This document shows positions 43,977 to 52,103 of a stretch of DNA of 64,000 bases, piece by piece; position 1 is the stretch's first letter; every line of letters starts with the position of its first letter. The notes under the pieces were generated by a model. That model was not told where the DNA came from and did not search any database. It saw only the letters and a list, made by a program, of their open reading frames with translations. The translations under genes and the position numbers were made by a program. Location: contig CAWAGV010000002.1 of NCBI GenBank assembly GCA_963781725.1, positions 3,844,001-3,908,000 on the forward strand, written 5' to 3'. The DNA comes from BOG-931 sp963781725 (GTDB taxonomy: Bacteria; Pseudomonadota; Alphaproteobacteria; Rhizobiales; Xanthobacteraceae).

Positions 43977-44864
43977 TTACCCGCGCGCGCCGATCTTGTC
44001 CTGCGTTCTGGTCGCGAAATCACCGGCGTCATGGCGCTCGTGCAATTGTCCTTCGGGCGGTCCGCTCATGCGGTTGACCATTCGCCCGCGCTTGACGGCC
44101 GGGCGCTCGCCGATTTCTTTCGTCCAGCGCGTCAGATTTTTGTACTCGTGCGTCTGCAGGAATTTGCGCGGATCGTTGTAGGACGCGCCGTTCAACATGC
44201 CGTTGCCGTACCACGGCCAGATCGCCATGTCGGCGATCGTATATTCGTCGCCGGCCATGAAGTGATTGTCCGCAAGGTGCCGGTCGAGCACATCGAGCAG
44301 GCGTTTCACCTCCATCGTGAAACGGTCGATGGCGTATTTGATCTTCACCGGAGCATAGGCATAGAAGTGTCCGAAGCCGCCGCCGACATAGGGCGTTGAA
44401 CCCATCTGCCAGAACAGCCAGTTCAGCGCCTCGGTGCGCTTGCCGGGATCCTTTGGCAGGAAGGCGCCGAATTTTTCCGCGAGGTAAAGCAGGATCGCGC
44501 CGGATTCAAACACGCGCCGCGGCGGCTGCTCGCTATAATCCATCAGCGCCGGGATTTTGGAATTCGGATTCACCCCGACAAATCCGCTGCCGAACTGGTC
44601 GCCTTCGCCGATCCGGATCAGCCAGGCGTCGTAGTCCGCGCCGCGATGACCGGCGGCCAGCAATTCCTCCAGCATGATCGTCACCTTGACGCCATTCGGC
44701 GTCGCCAGCGAATAGAGCTGGAGCGGGTGCTTGCCGCGCGGCAACGCTTTCTCATGCGTCGCGCCCGCGATAGGGCGATTGGTAGCGCCATAGCGCCAAT
44801 TGGGGCCGCCTTCCTTCTCCCAGACCCAGACGTCCGGCGGCGTGTATTGCGGTGTGTCAGTCAT
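43977..44864 (-). CDS. yghU: YghU-like glutathione S-transferase/disulfide-bond oxidoreductase
   Basis: The 295-residue protein starts MTDTPQYTPPDVWVWEKE. A thioredoxin-like GST_N domain (about 48-135; LYSLATPNGVKVTIMLEELL, NPNSKIPAL) and an all-helical GST_C domain (about 145-270; HFMAGDEYTIADMAIWPWYG) are present. YghU-type enzymes use glutathione as a disulfide reductase or peroxidase. The gene and its upstream ~110 bp are partly duplicated at 42972. Confidence 0.9.
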   Translation of the reverse strand: MTDTPQYTPPDVWVWEKEGGPNWRYGATNRPIAGATHEKALPRGKHPLQLYSLATPNGVKVTIMLEELLAAGHRGADYDAWLIRIGEGDQFGSGFVGVNPNSKIPALMDYSEQPPRRVFESGAILLYLAEKFGAFLPKDPGKRTEALNWLFWQMGSTPYVGGGFGHFYAYAPVKIKYAIDRFTMEVKRLLDVLDRHLADNHFMAGDEYTIADMAIWPWYGNGMLNGASYNDPRKFLQTHEYKNLTRWTKEIGERPAVKRGRMVNRMSGPPEGQLHERHDAGDFATRTQDKIGARG

Positions 44865-45035
44865 GTGGGGCTCGCGTTTGTGGCTCGATAGCTTCGCCGA
44901 ATGGATAGAGCGGTGAGCGTGGCCTGTCCAATCATGGCTGTGGGCGTTGCCATGTCAGGCGGTGGTGGCTCAGCCGAGAATCCAAAGAAATGCCTACCGC
45001 TCCGCGCCGAGTATCAGCTGCGGGCCAAGGGCCGG

Positions 45036-45776
45036 TCATGGTGCCAACGTCAGCACCTTCAGTTCTTTCCGGGCCGTACCGAAGGTGCCGAGCTGATAGA
45101 CCGACGCGCCGGCCGGCGAGAACGTGAACGAGGGGAATGGCTCCGCCAGCATCTTGTTCAAATAGCTTTCCGTTCCGACATCGATCGTCACATGCGGATT
45201 GAACCGTTTGCCTGCGGCCATCTCGACGAAGTGAGTGACATACTCAATCAGCGATTTTTGAATGTCGCTTCCGCCGGCCTCGCTGAAGAAGGCCGCCGGG
45301 GTCCCGGTCTCTACAGTGTAGGGCTTGACGGCCGCAATGAGTTCATCTTGCAGTCGATGCAGGTCGTCGGTCGGTTCGGCCACGATTCCCGCGAGGCCGA
45401 ATGGCGGATCGGGGATGTAGTAATACTTGAACGCCTTGAGCATCCATGCCGCGGGCTTTTCCTTGACCATAATCGCGTTCATCGCCGCAAATATCTTGTC
45501 GAGGTCGTCGGTGCGGACAAACTGCTGCAAGACACTGACGTGCGGGTAGTGTGTCTCATCCAGCGCAAAGCCTTTGGGGAAAGACTTGAGCAGACGGGCG
45601 TTGGCGTCTTTAGCGTGCTGAACCATCGTCGCATCGGGTTCGAGTGCGATGTCGATCGCCGTCACCGGATTTTGTTGCGCGAAGGCTCCCTGGGTAAACG
45701 CGAGAGCCGGAACTGCCGCCATGCCCGTAACCAGCGTGCGGCGATCCATGCCGAATGATGATGTCTGCCGTTCCAT
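45036..45776 (-). CDS. Secreted 2H phosphoesterase-like (2'-5' RNA ligase family-like) protein
   Basis: The 246-residue product starts at ATG 45776 after AGAGGTGA. It begins with a twin-arginine-like signal (MDRRTLVTGMAAVPALAF to AFAQ). The mature chain has two H-x-S/T motifs, His79-V-Ser81 and His195-V-Thr197, at the spacing of the 2H phosphoesterase fold (bacterial LigT, cyclic phosphodiesterases). Such enzymes normally work on RNA or cyclic phosphates in the cytoplasm; export by Tat would be unusual. Function is inferred from the fold only. Confidence 0.68.
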   Translation of the reverse strand: MERQTSSFGMDRRTLVTGMAAVPALAFTQGAFAQQNPVTAIDIALEPDATMVQHAKDANARLLKSFPKGFALDETHYPHVSVLQQFVRTDDLDKIFAAMNAIMVKEKPAAWMLKAFKYYYIPDPPFGLAGIVAEPTDDLHRLQDELIAAVKPYTVETGTPAAFFSEAGGSDIQKSLIEYVTHFVEMAAGKRFNPHVTIDVGTESYLNKMLAEPFPSFTFSPAGASVYQLGTFGTARKELKVLTLAP

Positions 45777-45871
45777 TGCATCACCTCTAATCCGCGCGGC
45801 CATGCTCATGAAGATCAGGCGTCCTATCCAGCGGCCACCATCCTAGACAATCGATGAAGGTGCCGAACGTT

Positions 45872-46045
45872 CATGTCTGCCTTGGGTCATTTTCGGCCGA
45901 TCCGGCCAGTCTTGCCTGCCGGTTGATGCCCGCTGCTCTCCCAAAGCGGACCTGAGGCTGGCTGTTACACCAACGACAGTTGTCGTCCGCCTCAGCAAGC
46001 CGCGGGGATGGAACCAGAGGTTTTTGGCTTGTGACAGTCTTTGTT
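45872..46045. repeat. Dispersed repeat B, copy 2, carrying a kinase 3' fragment
   Basis: This 174-bp element matches 54286-54457 over its whole length. Its right half, read on the minus strand, encodes TKTVTSQKPLVPSPRLAEAD, nearly the C-terminus of the kinase at 54374-56740 (TKTVASQEPLVPSPPLAEAD). It therefore joins a dispersed repeat to a duplicated gene end. The remaining 45777-45871 stretch holds nothing recognisable. Confidence 0.8.
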
Positions 46046-46114
46046 TGGCACCGCGGCAATTCCGGCGACCGGGGCGGCGCCATCTTCGGAATTTCGGCGC
46101 AACTTCTCGAATAG

Positions 46115-46128
46115 TTGATTTACGTCAA
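46115..46128. promoter_or_regulatory. Perfect FNR/FixK-type box
   Basis: TTGA-tttacg-TCAA matches the FNR/FixK half-site pair TTGA-N6-TCAA exactly. It lies 64 bp before the ATG of the Gly/Tyr-rich protein gene. A tatctt -10-like hexamer around 46150 would place the box near -41.5, the classical activating position. Oxygen-responsive expression is therefore predicted, not shown. Confidence 0.6.
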
Positions 46129-46192
46129 ATCCAAGTGTGCCGGATTGACTATCTTTCACGAGGCTGCTGGGCGGCAACATGGAGAGTTCCGA

Positions 46193-46756
46193 ATGTTGAA
46201 GTTCATGATGCCTTTGTTCATGACGGCAGGTCTGGCCATCGCAACACTTGTCCCAACGCCTGCTGATGCGCGTATCGGCGTCGGCCGTCCAGGTGTCGGC
46301 GTCGGCCGTGTCGGCTCAGGCGTCGGTTTTCGGCCTGGTGTCGGGGTTGGCCGTGCGGGCCTCGGTGTGGCCGGGTGGCGCGGTGGCATGGGTTACGGCT
46401 ACGGCCGCGGTGGTTATGGCTACCGTGGAGCTGGCCTCGGTGTGGCCGGGTGGCGCGGTGGCATGGGTTACGGCTACGGCCGCGGTGGTTATGGCTACCG
46501 TGGTTATGGCTACCGTCGTGGTCTTGGCTATGGCGCCGCCGCTTTGGCGGGTGCCGCCATAGGAGCCGTGGGATATGGCTACGGATATGGATATCCCAGC
46601 TATGGATACTCTTCCGGCTATGGATACCCCTACAGCTATGGCGGCGACTACAGCGGGATCTACAGCTACTCCCCGAGCTACTACAGCGGCGGCTACGGCG
46701 GGATCTACAACTACTCCCCGGCGAGCTACTACGGCGGCGGCTGTACCTGCCAGTAA
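46193..46756 (+). CDS. Secreted Gly/Tyr-rich repeat protein
   Basis: The 187-residue product starts at ATG 46193, with GGAGAG eight bases upstream. A signal peptide (about 1-25, PADA) is followed by GVGRPGVGVGRVG-like repeats, two identical 25-residue units (GLGVAGWRGGMGYGYGRGGY), a short hydrophobic stretch, and a Tyr/Ser/Gly tail (GYGYPSYGYSSGYGYPYS). The last residues are CTCQ. The composition suggests an exported structural or matrix protein. A FixK-type box is upstream. Confidence 0.75.
   Translation: MLKFMMPLFMTAGLAIATLVPTPADARIGVGRPGVGVGRVGSGVGFRPGVGVGRAGLGVAGWRGGMGYGYGRGGYGYRGAGLGVAGWRGGMGYGYGRGGYGYRGYGYRRGLGYGAAALAGAAIGAVGYGYGYGYPSYGYSSGYGYPYSYGGDYSGIYSYSPSYYSGGYGGIYNYSPASYYGGGCTCQ
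46358..46503 (+). repeat. 75-bp in-gene tandem repeat
   Basis: Two 71-bp stretches (46358-46428 and 46433-46503) are identical, with a period of 75 bp or 25 codons. Identity at the DNA level, including synonymous positions, indicates a recent duplication. Confidence 0.9.
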
Positions 46757-46882
46757 CGTGGGATAGTCCCGGTCCAATCGATGCAAGCCACTGGCGCCTC
46801 AAGAAGAGGCGCCAACCTGTTGATTTCACGCCGACCGATTGCCGCCGCTTCGTTGCGAACGATGCGGCGGCAAAGCCTCATG

Positions 46883-47018
46883 ATGCGCGAATGTTTTGTG
46901 CGGATTCTTGGGAAGTCGCCTTAAGGCCGCGTACTCATAAAACTTGGCTTGATGTCTGTTTCGGCCCAAAAGCGACCGAATTGCCGCGCCGCCGCGAAAT
47001 GACGCGATGGGCCAAAAC
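46883..47018 (+). pseudogene. Second decayed copy of glnE 3' end plus repeat A, copy 2
   Basis: The first ~42 bp encode MRECFVRILGKSP followed by TAA, matching the GlnE C-terminus VRECFVRILGKAP. The next ~95 bp match the DNA downstream of glnE, including gcgaccgaattgccgcgccg. With the fragment at 43228 it may once have been one duplicated glnE tail, now split by about 3.4 kb. The interval 46757-46882 shows nothing else. Confidence 0.78.
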
Positions 47019-47049
47019 CAAACTCATGCACCGCAGCAATAGGACGCCT

Positions 47050-48012
47050 CTATTCGATCGCCTGGCGAATAATTGCGCCGCGAATTTCAGATGGGATTGC
47101 GCCGTAAAAACGCTTGAACGTACGATTGAAGTAGGACAAGTCACCAAAACCTGCTTCGAATGCTATCCAGGCAATGCTCCGGTCAGCCCACCTTTGATCA
47201 ATTAACATACGGTGTGCGCGCGCTAGTCGGCGCGCGAGAACGAATTGCGAGAATGAAGTTCCTTCGGCCTCAAAGAGTTTGCGAATATAGCTGTCCGACA
47301 TCTTCTGGCGTCTCGCAACGACACCAGGCGAAAGGTCGCTGTGGGAAAGGTGCGCTTCGATATCGCTCTTGATAGCGCTCAGCCGAGCCACGCGTATTCC
47401 GCGGCCCTTGGCAGCAGCGCCTGCGTCGCGCGTTGCCCCAAGGGTGACCGCAATGAGATCACAAAGTTGGGTGACCACTAACTGACGCATCTCTGGCATT
47501 GCGATTGCTGGATCGTCGAACAATGCATCTACGTAATTCCTCAACAGGTTCAACATGCCCGTGCCGCGCGGAATCCGACACAACACCGAATCATCGATAT
47601 TGCGCACAAGTGGACCGAGTAACGTGCGCGGTAGCCGGATAACGCGATGGTCCACAAAGCATGGTCGACTGATAACCCGCGAGGCCGAGTAGCTGAGCAG
47701 CATGGCGTCGCCACCTCGGAGCGTGATCTCGCCGCGGCGCCCCGCAACGATGCTGACACCACTCAGATTCAAGTGAAAACTGAAGTCGTCCTTGCCGTCG
47801 CTGCTGTCCTGACGGATGTGTTGGTGACGGACACCCTGCACTACGCCGGATAGGAGACCGAGGTCGGGAAACTTGCGGATCGCAAGGTCAAGACGGCACG
47901 CAAGGTTCGGCATCGGCTCGAACGACACCCAGGTCAGACCGCGCTCGTGGAGCGACCGCACGGCGCCACCGTGCGCCTGCACATGCAAAGCATCTCCGGC
48001 ACGAGTGCTCAT
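47050..48012 (-). CDS. AraC-family transcriptional regulator
   Basis: The 320-residue protein has an N-terminal AraC-binding-like sensor domain (about 20-190) and a C-terminal two-HTH AraC domain (about 220-318; LSPGVVARRQKMSDSYIRKLF and SIAWIAFEAGFGDLSYFNRTF). It is divergent from the NMT1-type binding protein gene at 48167, with about 150 bp between them, and so may control it. The ligand is not evident. Confidence 0.88.
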   Translation of the reverse strand: MSTRAGDALHVQAHGGAVRSLHERGLTWVSFEPMPNLACRLDLAIRKFPDLGLLSGVVQGVRHQHIRQDSSDGKDDFSFHLNLSGVSIVAGRRGEITLRGGDAMLLSYSASRVISRPCFVDHRVIRLPRTLLGPLVRNIDDSVLCRIPRGTGMLNLLRNYVDALFDDPAIAMPEMRQLVVTQLCDLIAVTLGATRDAGAAAKGRGIRVARLSAIKSDIEAHLSHSDLSPGVVARRQKMSDSYIRKLFEAEGTSFSQFVLARRLARAHRMLIDQRWADRSIAWIAFEAGFGDLSYFNRTFKRFYGAIPSEIRGAIIRQAIE

Positions 48013-48166
48013 GTTGCATCCTCATCGCGCTCTGGCCTTCGAGCGCCATCACACGTCAACGTAACAAACGCCGCCGAGTCCCGTCCAGTCCTAGCGGTCT
48101 TCCCGCCATGTCCAAGTCGTGCGGAAGGGAACAGCCCTACGCTGTCGCTCAAATTCGGAGGATGTC

Positions 48167-49159
48167 ATGAAGCGCCGCGAGTTCTTGCATTTGATCCCCG
48201 GGGCCGCGGTCGTCGCAGCTTCCCGCCTGGCTTGGGCGCAAGAGACATTGCAACACGTTCGAGTCGCAACGGGCTTGCTCGCGACATGGCAAAGCACCGC
48301 ATGGCTCGGAGCCGAAGCCGGTCTCTTTAAGAAACGGGGGATCGACCTGACTTTGCCAGCCATCGCCGTCGGCGGTCCGCAGGCTGCCGCAGGGCTCATC
48401 CGCGGCGACTGGGAGTTCGCCCATACCGGAACCTTGCCTGTCGCCGAAGAAGTCCTCAACGGCAACGACATTGTAATTTTGGCAACGCCCACATCGGAAT
48501 TCTCCAACTCGTTTATCATGACCAGGAAGGAGATCACTCAGCTGGCACAGTTGGCCGGAAAGAAGGTCGGCGTTTTGACCGAGACTGGCCAGACCAGCGT
48601 GGCGGCTCGAATTGCGGTCGAAAAGGCAGGGGCCACCGCGAGCTACGTGCCCCTGATTAAATTCGATCGCATCTTTGCCGCGCTGGCAGCCGGAGAGATC
48701 GATGCGGGCGCGCTGCCGATCGACCTGCGCTTTGCCGGCCAAGTTCGCTACGGTTGGAACGCATTTCCCATACACGAATTCGGTACGCCGTCGATATTCG
48801 CGAGCACGCGCAAGCTGATCGCGTCCAACCGCGAGCTCGTGATGAACGTCATGCAAGGCTTTGTGGAGACAATCCATTTGTTCAAGACGCAACCCGACAT
48901 CGTGATCCCCTTGCTGCAGCGCTATCTGAACATCGAAGATCGGAAAGCAGCGGAGGATTTGTATGCATTCCATGTCCCGGTGTTTCAGAAGGTTCCGCGG
49001 CCGTCATTTCCTGGAATGCAGACGTTGCGGGACTTGCTTGCTGCGAAATACCCTGCCGCGGCGTCGCTCAAGGAGTCCGAGATTGCCGATTCTTCTTTCG
49101 TCGATGAGCTCGAGCGAAACGGATTCATAGACCGACTATATTCAGCCGATGGGAGATAG
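48167..49159 (+). CDS. ABC transporter substrate-binding protein, NMT1/SsuA-like
   Basis: The 330-residue product starts at ATG 48167 with GGAGG upstream and a Tat-like signal (MKRREFLHLIPGAAVVAA to AWAQ). The mature chain has the NMT1/THI5-SsuA fold (LGAEAGLFKKRGIDLTL, VGGPQAAAGLIRGDWEFAHTG, GKKVGVLTETGQTSVAARI). Family members deliver sulfonates, thiamine precursors or aromatics to ABC permeases, but no permease or ATPase gene is adjacent. It is probably regulated by the divergent AraC protein. Confidence 0.85.
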   Translation: MKRREFLHLIPGAAVVAASRLAWAQETLQHVRVATGLLATWQSTAWLGAEAGLFKKRGIDLTLPAIAVGGPQAAAGLIRGDWEFAHTGTLPVAEEVLNGNDIVILATPTSEFSNSFIMTRKEITQLAQLAGKKVGVLTETGQTSVAARIAVEKAGATASYVPLIKFDRIFAALAAGEIDAGALPIDLRFAGQVRYGWNAFPIHEFGTPSIFASTRKLIASNRELVMNVMQGFVETIHLFKTQPDIVIPLLQRYLNIEDRKAAEDLYAFHVPVFQKVPRPSFPGMQTLRDLLAAKYPAAASLKESEIADSSFVDELERNGFIDRLYSADGR

Positions 49160-49529
49160 AATGGAGAAGATACCCTATCCGTTTTCGCAATGCGGCAACT
49201 GACGGCGGCGTATGTCCGGGTCATGAACCGCCGCGACACTGCTACGCAAGCGCGGCCGAAGTACCCCTAACAGCGGATACGAATGCGGCCAGTCGGCGCG
49301 ACCGCTTTGGGCCCACAAGCGAACGTCGGCACGACCCTTCGAAAAATAGGCGAACTCCTTGGGCGGGCTCTATACCTTTACCAGAAGGCGCATGGCTTGG
49401 AGGTGTGTGTTCGGGTCACAGAGGCGCACGGAAGCAAATGATTGTCCCAAAATCGCAAGTATTCGTCGAGTTGATTTAGTACGTAGGGCCGGGGTGTCGG
49501 GACATCAGGGCCAAGGACCATCTTTGTCC
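49160..49529. other. Intergenic region with repeat remnants
   Basis: No convincing gene is visible. Around 49205 and 49300 are pieces (tatgtccgggtcatgaaccg and cgctttgggcccacaagcgaacgtc) that resemble degenerate dispersed repeats of the tgtccgctttgggtca type seen elsewhere in the window. The right part probably holds the promoter of the Cys-cluster gene at 49530. Confidence 0.4.
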
Positions 49530-49736
49530 ATGCGTTACGATCGCTTTGCCAAATGCGAGCCAAGGCCGCCGCATTGCCCAAACTGCGCTCAAATCATGAG
49601 GCTCGCTCGAATAACGTCGCGATTTGGCTTGTCCGACCTTTATACCTTTGATTGCTCGGCTTGTGGCGTGTCGCACATCGCGGAAGCGTCGTTCGGAATA
49701 GGCATGGTGTCTGTTCTTGGCGCCAGATGTTTTTGA
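49530..49736 (+). CDS. Small protein with two Cys pairs (zinc-ribbon-like)
   Basis: The 68-residue product from ATG 49530 has CPNC (about 20-23) and CSAC (about 45-48), giving a zinc-ribbon layout with RLARITSRFGLSDLYTFDC between. Similar short alphaproteobacterial proteins (CPxCG-x-MRLARV) exist and are of unknown function; they may bind zinc and nucleic acid or protein. The frame is open upstream, but only the part from this ATG looks like protein. Confidence 0.65.
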   Translation: MRYDRFAKCEPRPPHCPNCAQIMRLARITSRFGLSDLYTFDCSACGVSHIAEASFGIGMVSVLGARCF

Positions 49737-49867
49737 ACCGCTCTAGCACAAGTTCGATGTAAATCGCGATCGACGCACTGCGGTGGCTGGCAGAGTGGCT
49801 TCACGGGCTTGCGTCTCATCACCCAAACAAAAACAGAGGCCTTCGCGGGGGCCGATCGGAGTATGAA

Positions 49868-50356
49868 ATGCTGATGCGTTCGAGCGCCGCGATTTGCGGT
49901 GCCGCAATCGTGTTGATTTGTTCCTCTGCTGCAATGGCTCGATCCGAAAGTCGCGTCGTTGACTTCCATGCCGCCGATGGCACTGCAATTGACGGCTTGG
50001 CATCGATGTACAATCCCTATCAGCCCGGATATCGGGAAGGTGGGACAGAGACATCCTCCGGTGAACGCTACGATCCATCCGCGTGGGCTGCTGCGATCCA
50101 AATCGGTTTACGTGAAAAGTTTGGCGGGGTCCGTCGTGGGGAAAGGACGAGCTATGCTCTGGTCGAGGCTATCAATAAGAAGGCCATCGTCGAAATAAAT
50201 GATGTCGGCCCATTAAAGCCGGGTCGCATTATTGACTTCGACGAGCGCACGATGCGCTATTTCGATCCGACCCTGCGACTTGGATTGATCCATAACGTCA
50301 AGGTGACACCGCTACATGGTGATGACTGGTTGCCCGGACCAATCGCCGAAAGGTGA
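49868..50356 (+). CDS. RlpA-like double-psi beta-barrel protein
   Basis: The 162-residue product has a signal peptide (about 1-24, AAMA) and an RlpA/DPBB-type domain: GLASMYNPYQPGY, SSGERYDPSAWAAA, KKAIVEINDVGPLKPGRIIDF and MRYFDP. RlpA proteins are septal lytic transglycosylases or expansin-like barrels acting on denuded glycan strands. The chain is short and has no SPOR domain, so its localisation may be diffuse. An Asp is present in the NDVGPL position. Confidence 0.78.
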   Translation: MLMRSSAAICGAAIVLICSSAAMARSESRVVDFHAADGTAIDGLASMYNPYQPGYREGGTETSSGERYDPSAWAAAIQIGLREKFGGVRRGERTSYALVEAINKKAIVEINDVGPLKPGRIIDFDERTMRYFDPTLRLGLIHNVKVTPLHGDDWLPGPIAER

Positions 50357-50882
50357 CCGCAAGCCGACAATGAGGCCGATCGCGAAAAGCGATTGGCGGA
50401 AAGTTGACACAGAAAAATTGGAGAACCGCTGAATTCGTTTACTTGAATAATATTGGCGATCTGCACGTTGTTGCTCGTAGTCGTTGGCATTTTGCAAAGA
50501 TGCACATTGGAAAAAACCGATGAAACCTTGAAAGACGCGGTAGGTCGGCGAGGTCGATCCAGTCTTCCTCATTGCTGCTGCAGACCTGCTCAAGCGGTAC
50601 GGCATAACGGATCGAACAGAATTGAGGGTATTGAGCGATAAGAGAGACAACGGCACCCGTCGCGACGCTAGCATCTATGGAATTGATGATGCGGTTGATG
50701 CTACACGCATCGATTCATCACATTGGTTTGATCTGGATCAATTGTCGACCTCGATCCATCCGGCACATTCTGCTGGGGGCATTGCCTCGCCGGGCGTGAC
50801 TGAAGCGGCCTGACGGACAACCTGCGCACAAAACTCGCTAAGTTATTTGTCTCAACCGCTTGTATGTGTGAGTCGAAACCGG
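50357..50882. other. Intergenic region with an orphan open frame
   Basis: AT-richer than the surroundings, with no confident gene. One plus-strand frame is open from about 50541 to 50813 and reads, for example, VFLIAAADLLKRYGITDR and later IDDAVDATRIDSSHW, but lacks a good start; it may be a gene remnant or chance. A perfect FNR/FixK-type box lies at 50728 within it. Confidence 0.35.
50728..50741. promoter_or_regulatory. Second perfect FNR/FixK-type box
   Basis: TTGATCTGGATCAA is a full palindromic FNR/FixK consensus (TTGAT-N4-ATCAA). It lies about 142 bp before the AraC-type gene at 50883. The distance allows a promoter with a long leader, but the box also falls in the orphan open frame, so chance cannot be excluded. 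Confidence 0.45.
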
Positions 50883-51962
50883 ATGGGGCCTAGGGAGCGA
50901 CAATCAAAATCTGAGGGTTCTATCGGTCGCCGGAGGCATTGGCTTCCAAGTGCCGGGGGCCTAAGCACGCGTTTGGCCTACGCCCGCGCCGGGGCCGCGG
51001 GGATTTCGCTCGATCCGGTCTTAAACAATGTCGGTCTGACCCGACGGGAGGTCGAAGACCCGACACATCGCATAAGGGTGCATGATCAAATAAAGTTTTT
51101 ATCTCTTGTCGCAAATGAATTAGATGACGATTTGTTGGGATTTCACCTCGCGCAGGTGCCTGATCTTCGCGAGATTGGCCTGTTCTATTACGTCCTTGCC
51201 TCATCGGAGACACTTCTCCAGGCGCTGCAGAGGGCGGCGCGATATAGCGCCATAGCTAATGAGGGAATTGCGCTTAAGTGCATCACCAGCAACGCCTTGG
51301 GTACATCGTTTCATTACGTTGGCGTCAGCCGCCATCTCGATCAGCATCAAATCGAGTTCTGGATGACGGCACTGGTGCGGATATGCCGACGGTTGACGGG
51401 ACTTCATGTGCTGCCCACTCGCGTGCGCCTGGTCCATCGCCGAGCATGGGACAAAGAGCTTGCTTCGTTCCTCGGTGACAATATCGAACTCGGCGCGACC
51501 GCGGATGACATTTTGTTTCCTGAGCGCATTAAGCACGCGCCTGTTGTCAGCGCCGACCCCTATCTCAATAGGCTCCTCCGCTTCTACTGCGAGGAAGCAC
51601 TCGCTCAGAAACGAAGAGATCGTGGTTCTTTCCGATCCCAGGTTGAAAATGCAATCGTCCCGCTGCTGCCGCACGGCAAGGCGCAAGTTGGCGAAGTTGC
51701 GAGGCGTCTTGGCATCAGTCAGAGAACACTTGCGCGGCAACTCATCGCCGAGGACGTTTCGTTTTCTAATGTTCTGGAAAATCTGCGGTCTGACCTAGCC
51801 TATCGATATTTGGCGGATCCAGAGTTGGCGATTTCGCAGATTGCCTGGTTGCTCGGCTATCAGGAGGTCGGCGCGTTTTCCCATGCCTTCAGGCGTTGGA
51901 CCGGAATGACGCCGAGACGGACCCGCAAAGAATCCAAGCGAACGAACTGGCATGTCGGCTAA
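50883..51962 (+). CDS. AraC-family regulator, OruR/VirF-like
   Basis: The 359-residue protein has an N-terminal arabinose-binding-like domain (about 35-225; DLLGFHLAQVPDLREIGLFYY, AARYSAIANEGI) and a C-terminal HTH_18 domain (about 260-345; GEVARRLGISQRTLARQL, ISQIAWLLGYQEVGAFSHAF). The ATG at 50883 was preferred to a TTG at 50847; neither has a strong ribosome site. No obvious target is adjacent. Confidence 0.85.
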   Translation: MGPRERQSKSEGSIGRRRHWLPSAGGLSTRLAYARAGAAGISLDPVLNNVGLTRREVEDPTHRIRVHDQIKFLSLVANELDDDLLGFHLAQVPDLREIGLFYYVLASSETLLQALQRAARYSAIANEGIALKCITSNALGTSFHYVGVSRHLDQHQIEFWMTALVRICRRLTGLHVLPTRVRLVHRRAWDKELASFLGDNIELGATADDILFPERIKHAPVVSADPYLNRLLRFYCEEALAQKRRDRGSFRSQVENAIVPLLPHGKAQVGEVARRLGISQRTLARQLIAEDVSFSNVLENLRSDLAYRYLADPELAISQIAWLLGYQEVGAFSHAFRRWTGMTPRRTRKESKRTNWHVG

Positions 51963-52003
51963 GGGTCAATCGCCACCGAGTTAAAGTGGCTGGCTAGTCG
52001 CCC

Positions 52004-52071
52004 GATGTCCGCTGTGCCTCTCAAAGCGACCAAGTTGATTCGCTGCTGCTATAAAGACGCGATGGGCCAAC
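52004..52071. repeat. Dispersed repeat A, copy 3
   Basis: 68 bp from gatgtccgctgtgcctctca to gatgggccaa match the core of the elements at 42077 and 46883 (gatgtctgtttcggcccaaa to gatgggccaa) without any glnE sequence. It is the core of the repeat and shows that the element moves independently of glnE. Confidence 0.65.
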
Positions 52072-52103
52072 TGCAGACATGCTTGAGACCAAGGTTGGCG
52101 AAA

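Noticed and set aside
46218..46829. Minus-strand Ser/His-rich frames opposite the Gly/Tyr-rich gene
   Set aside because: Their repeats mirror the Gly/Tyr codons of the plus-strand gene, which has a signal peptide and ribosome site.
42077..47018. Insertion sequence or prophage as cause of the glnE-region duplications
   Set aside because: No transposase, integrase or clear terminal inverted repeats were found; the cause is left open.
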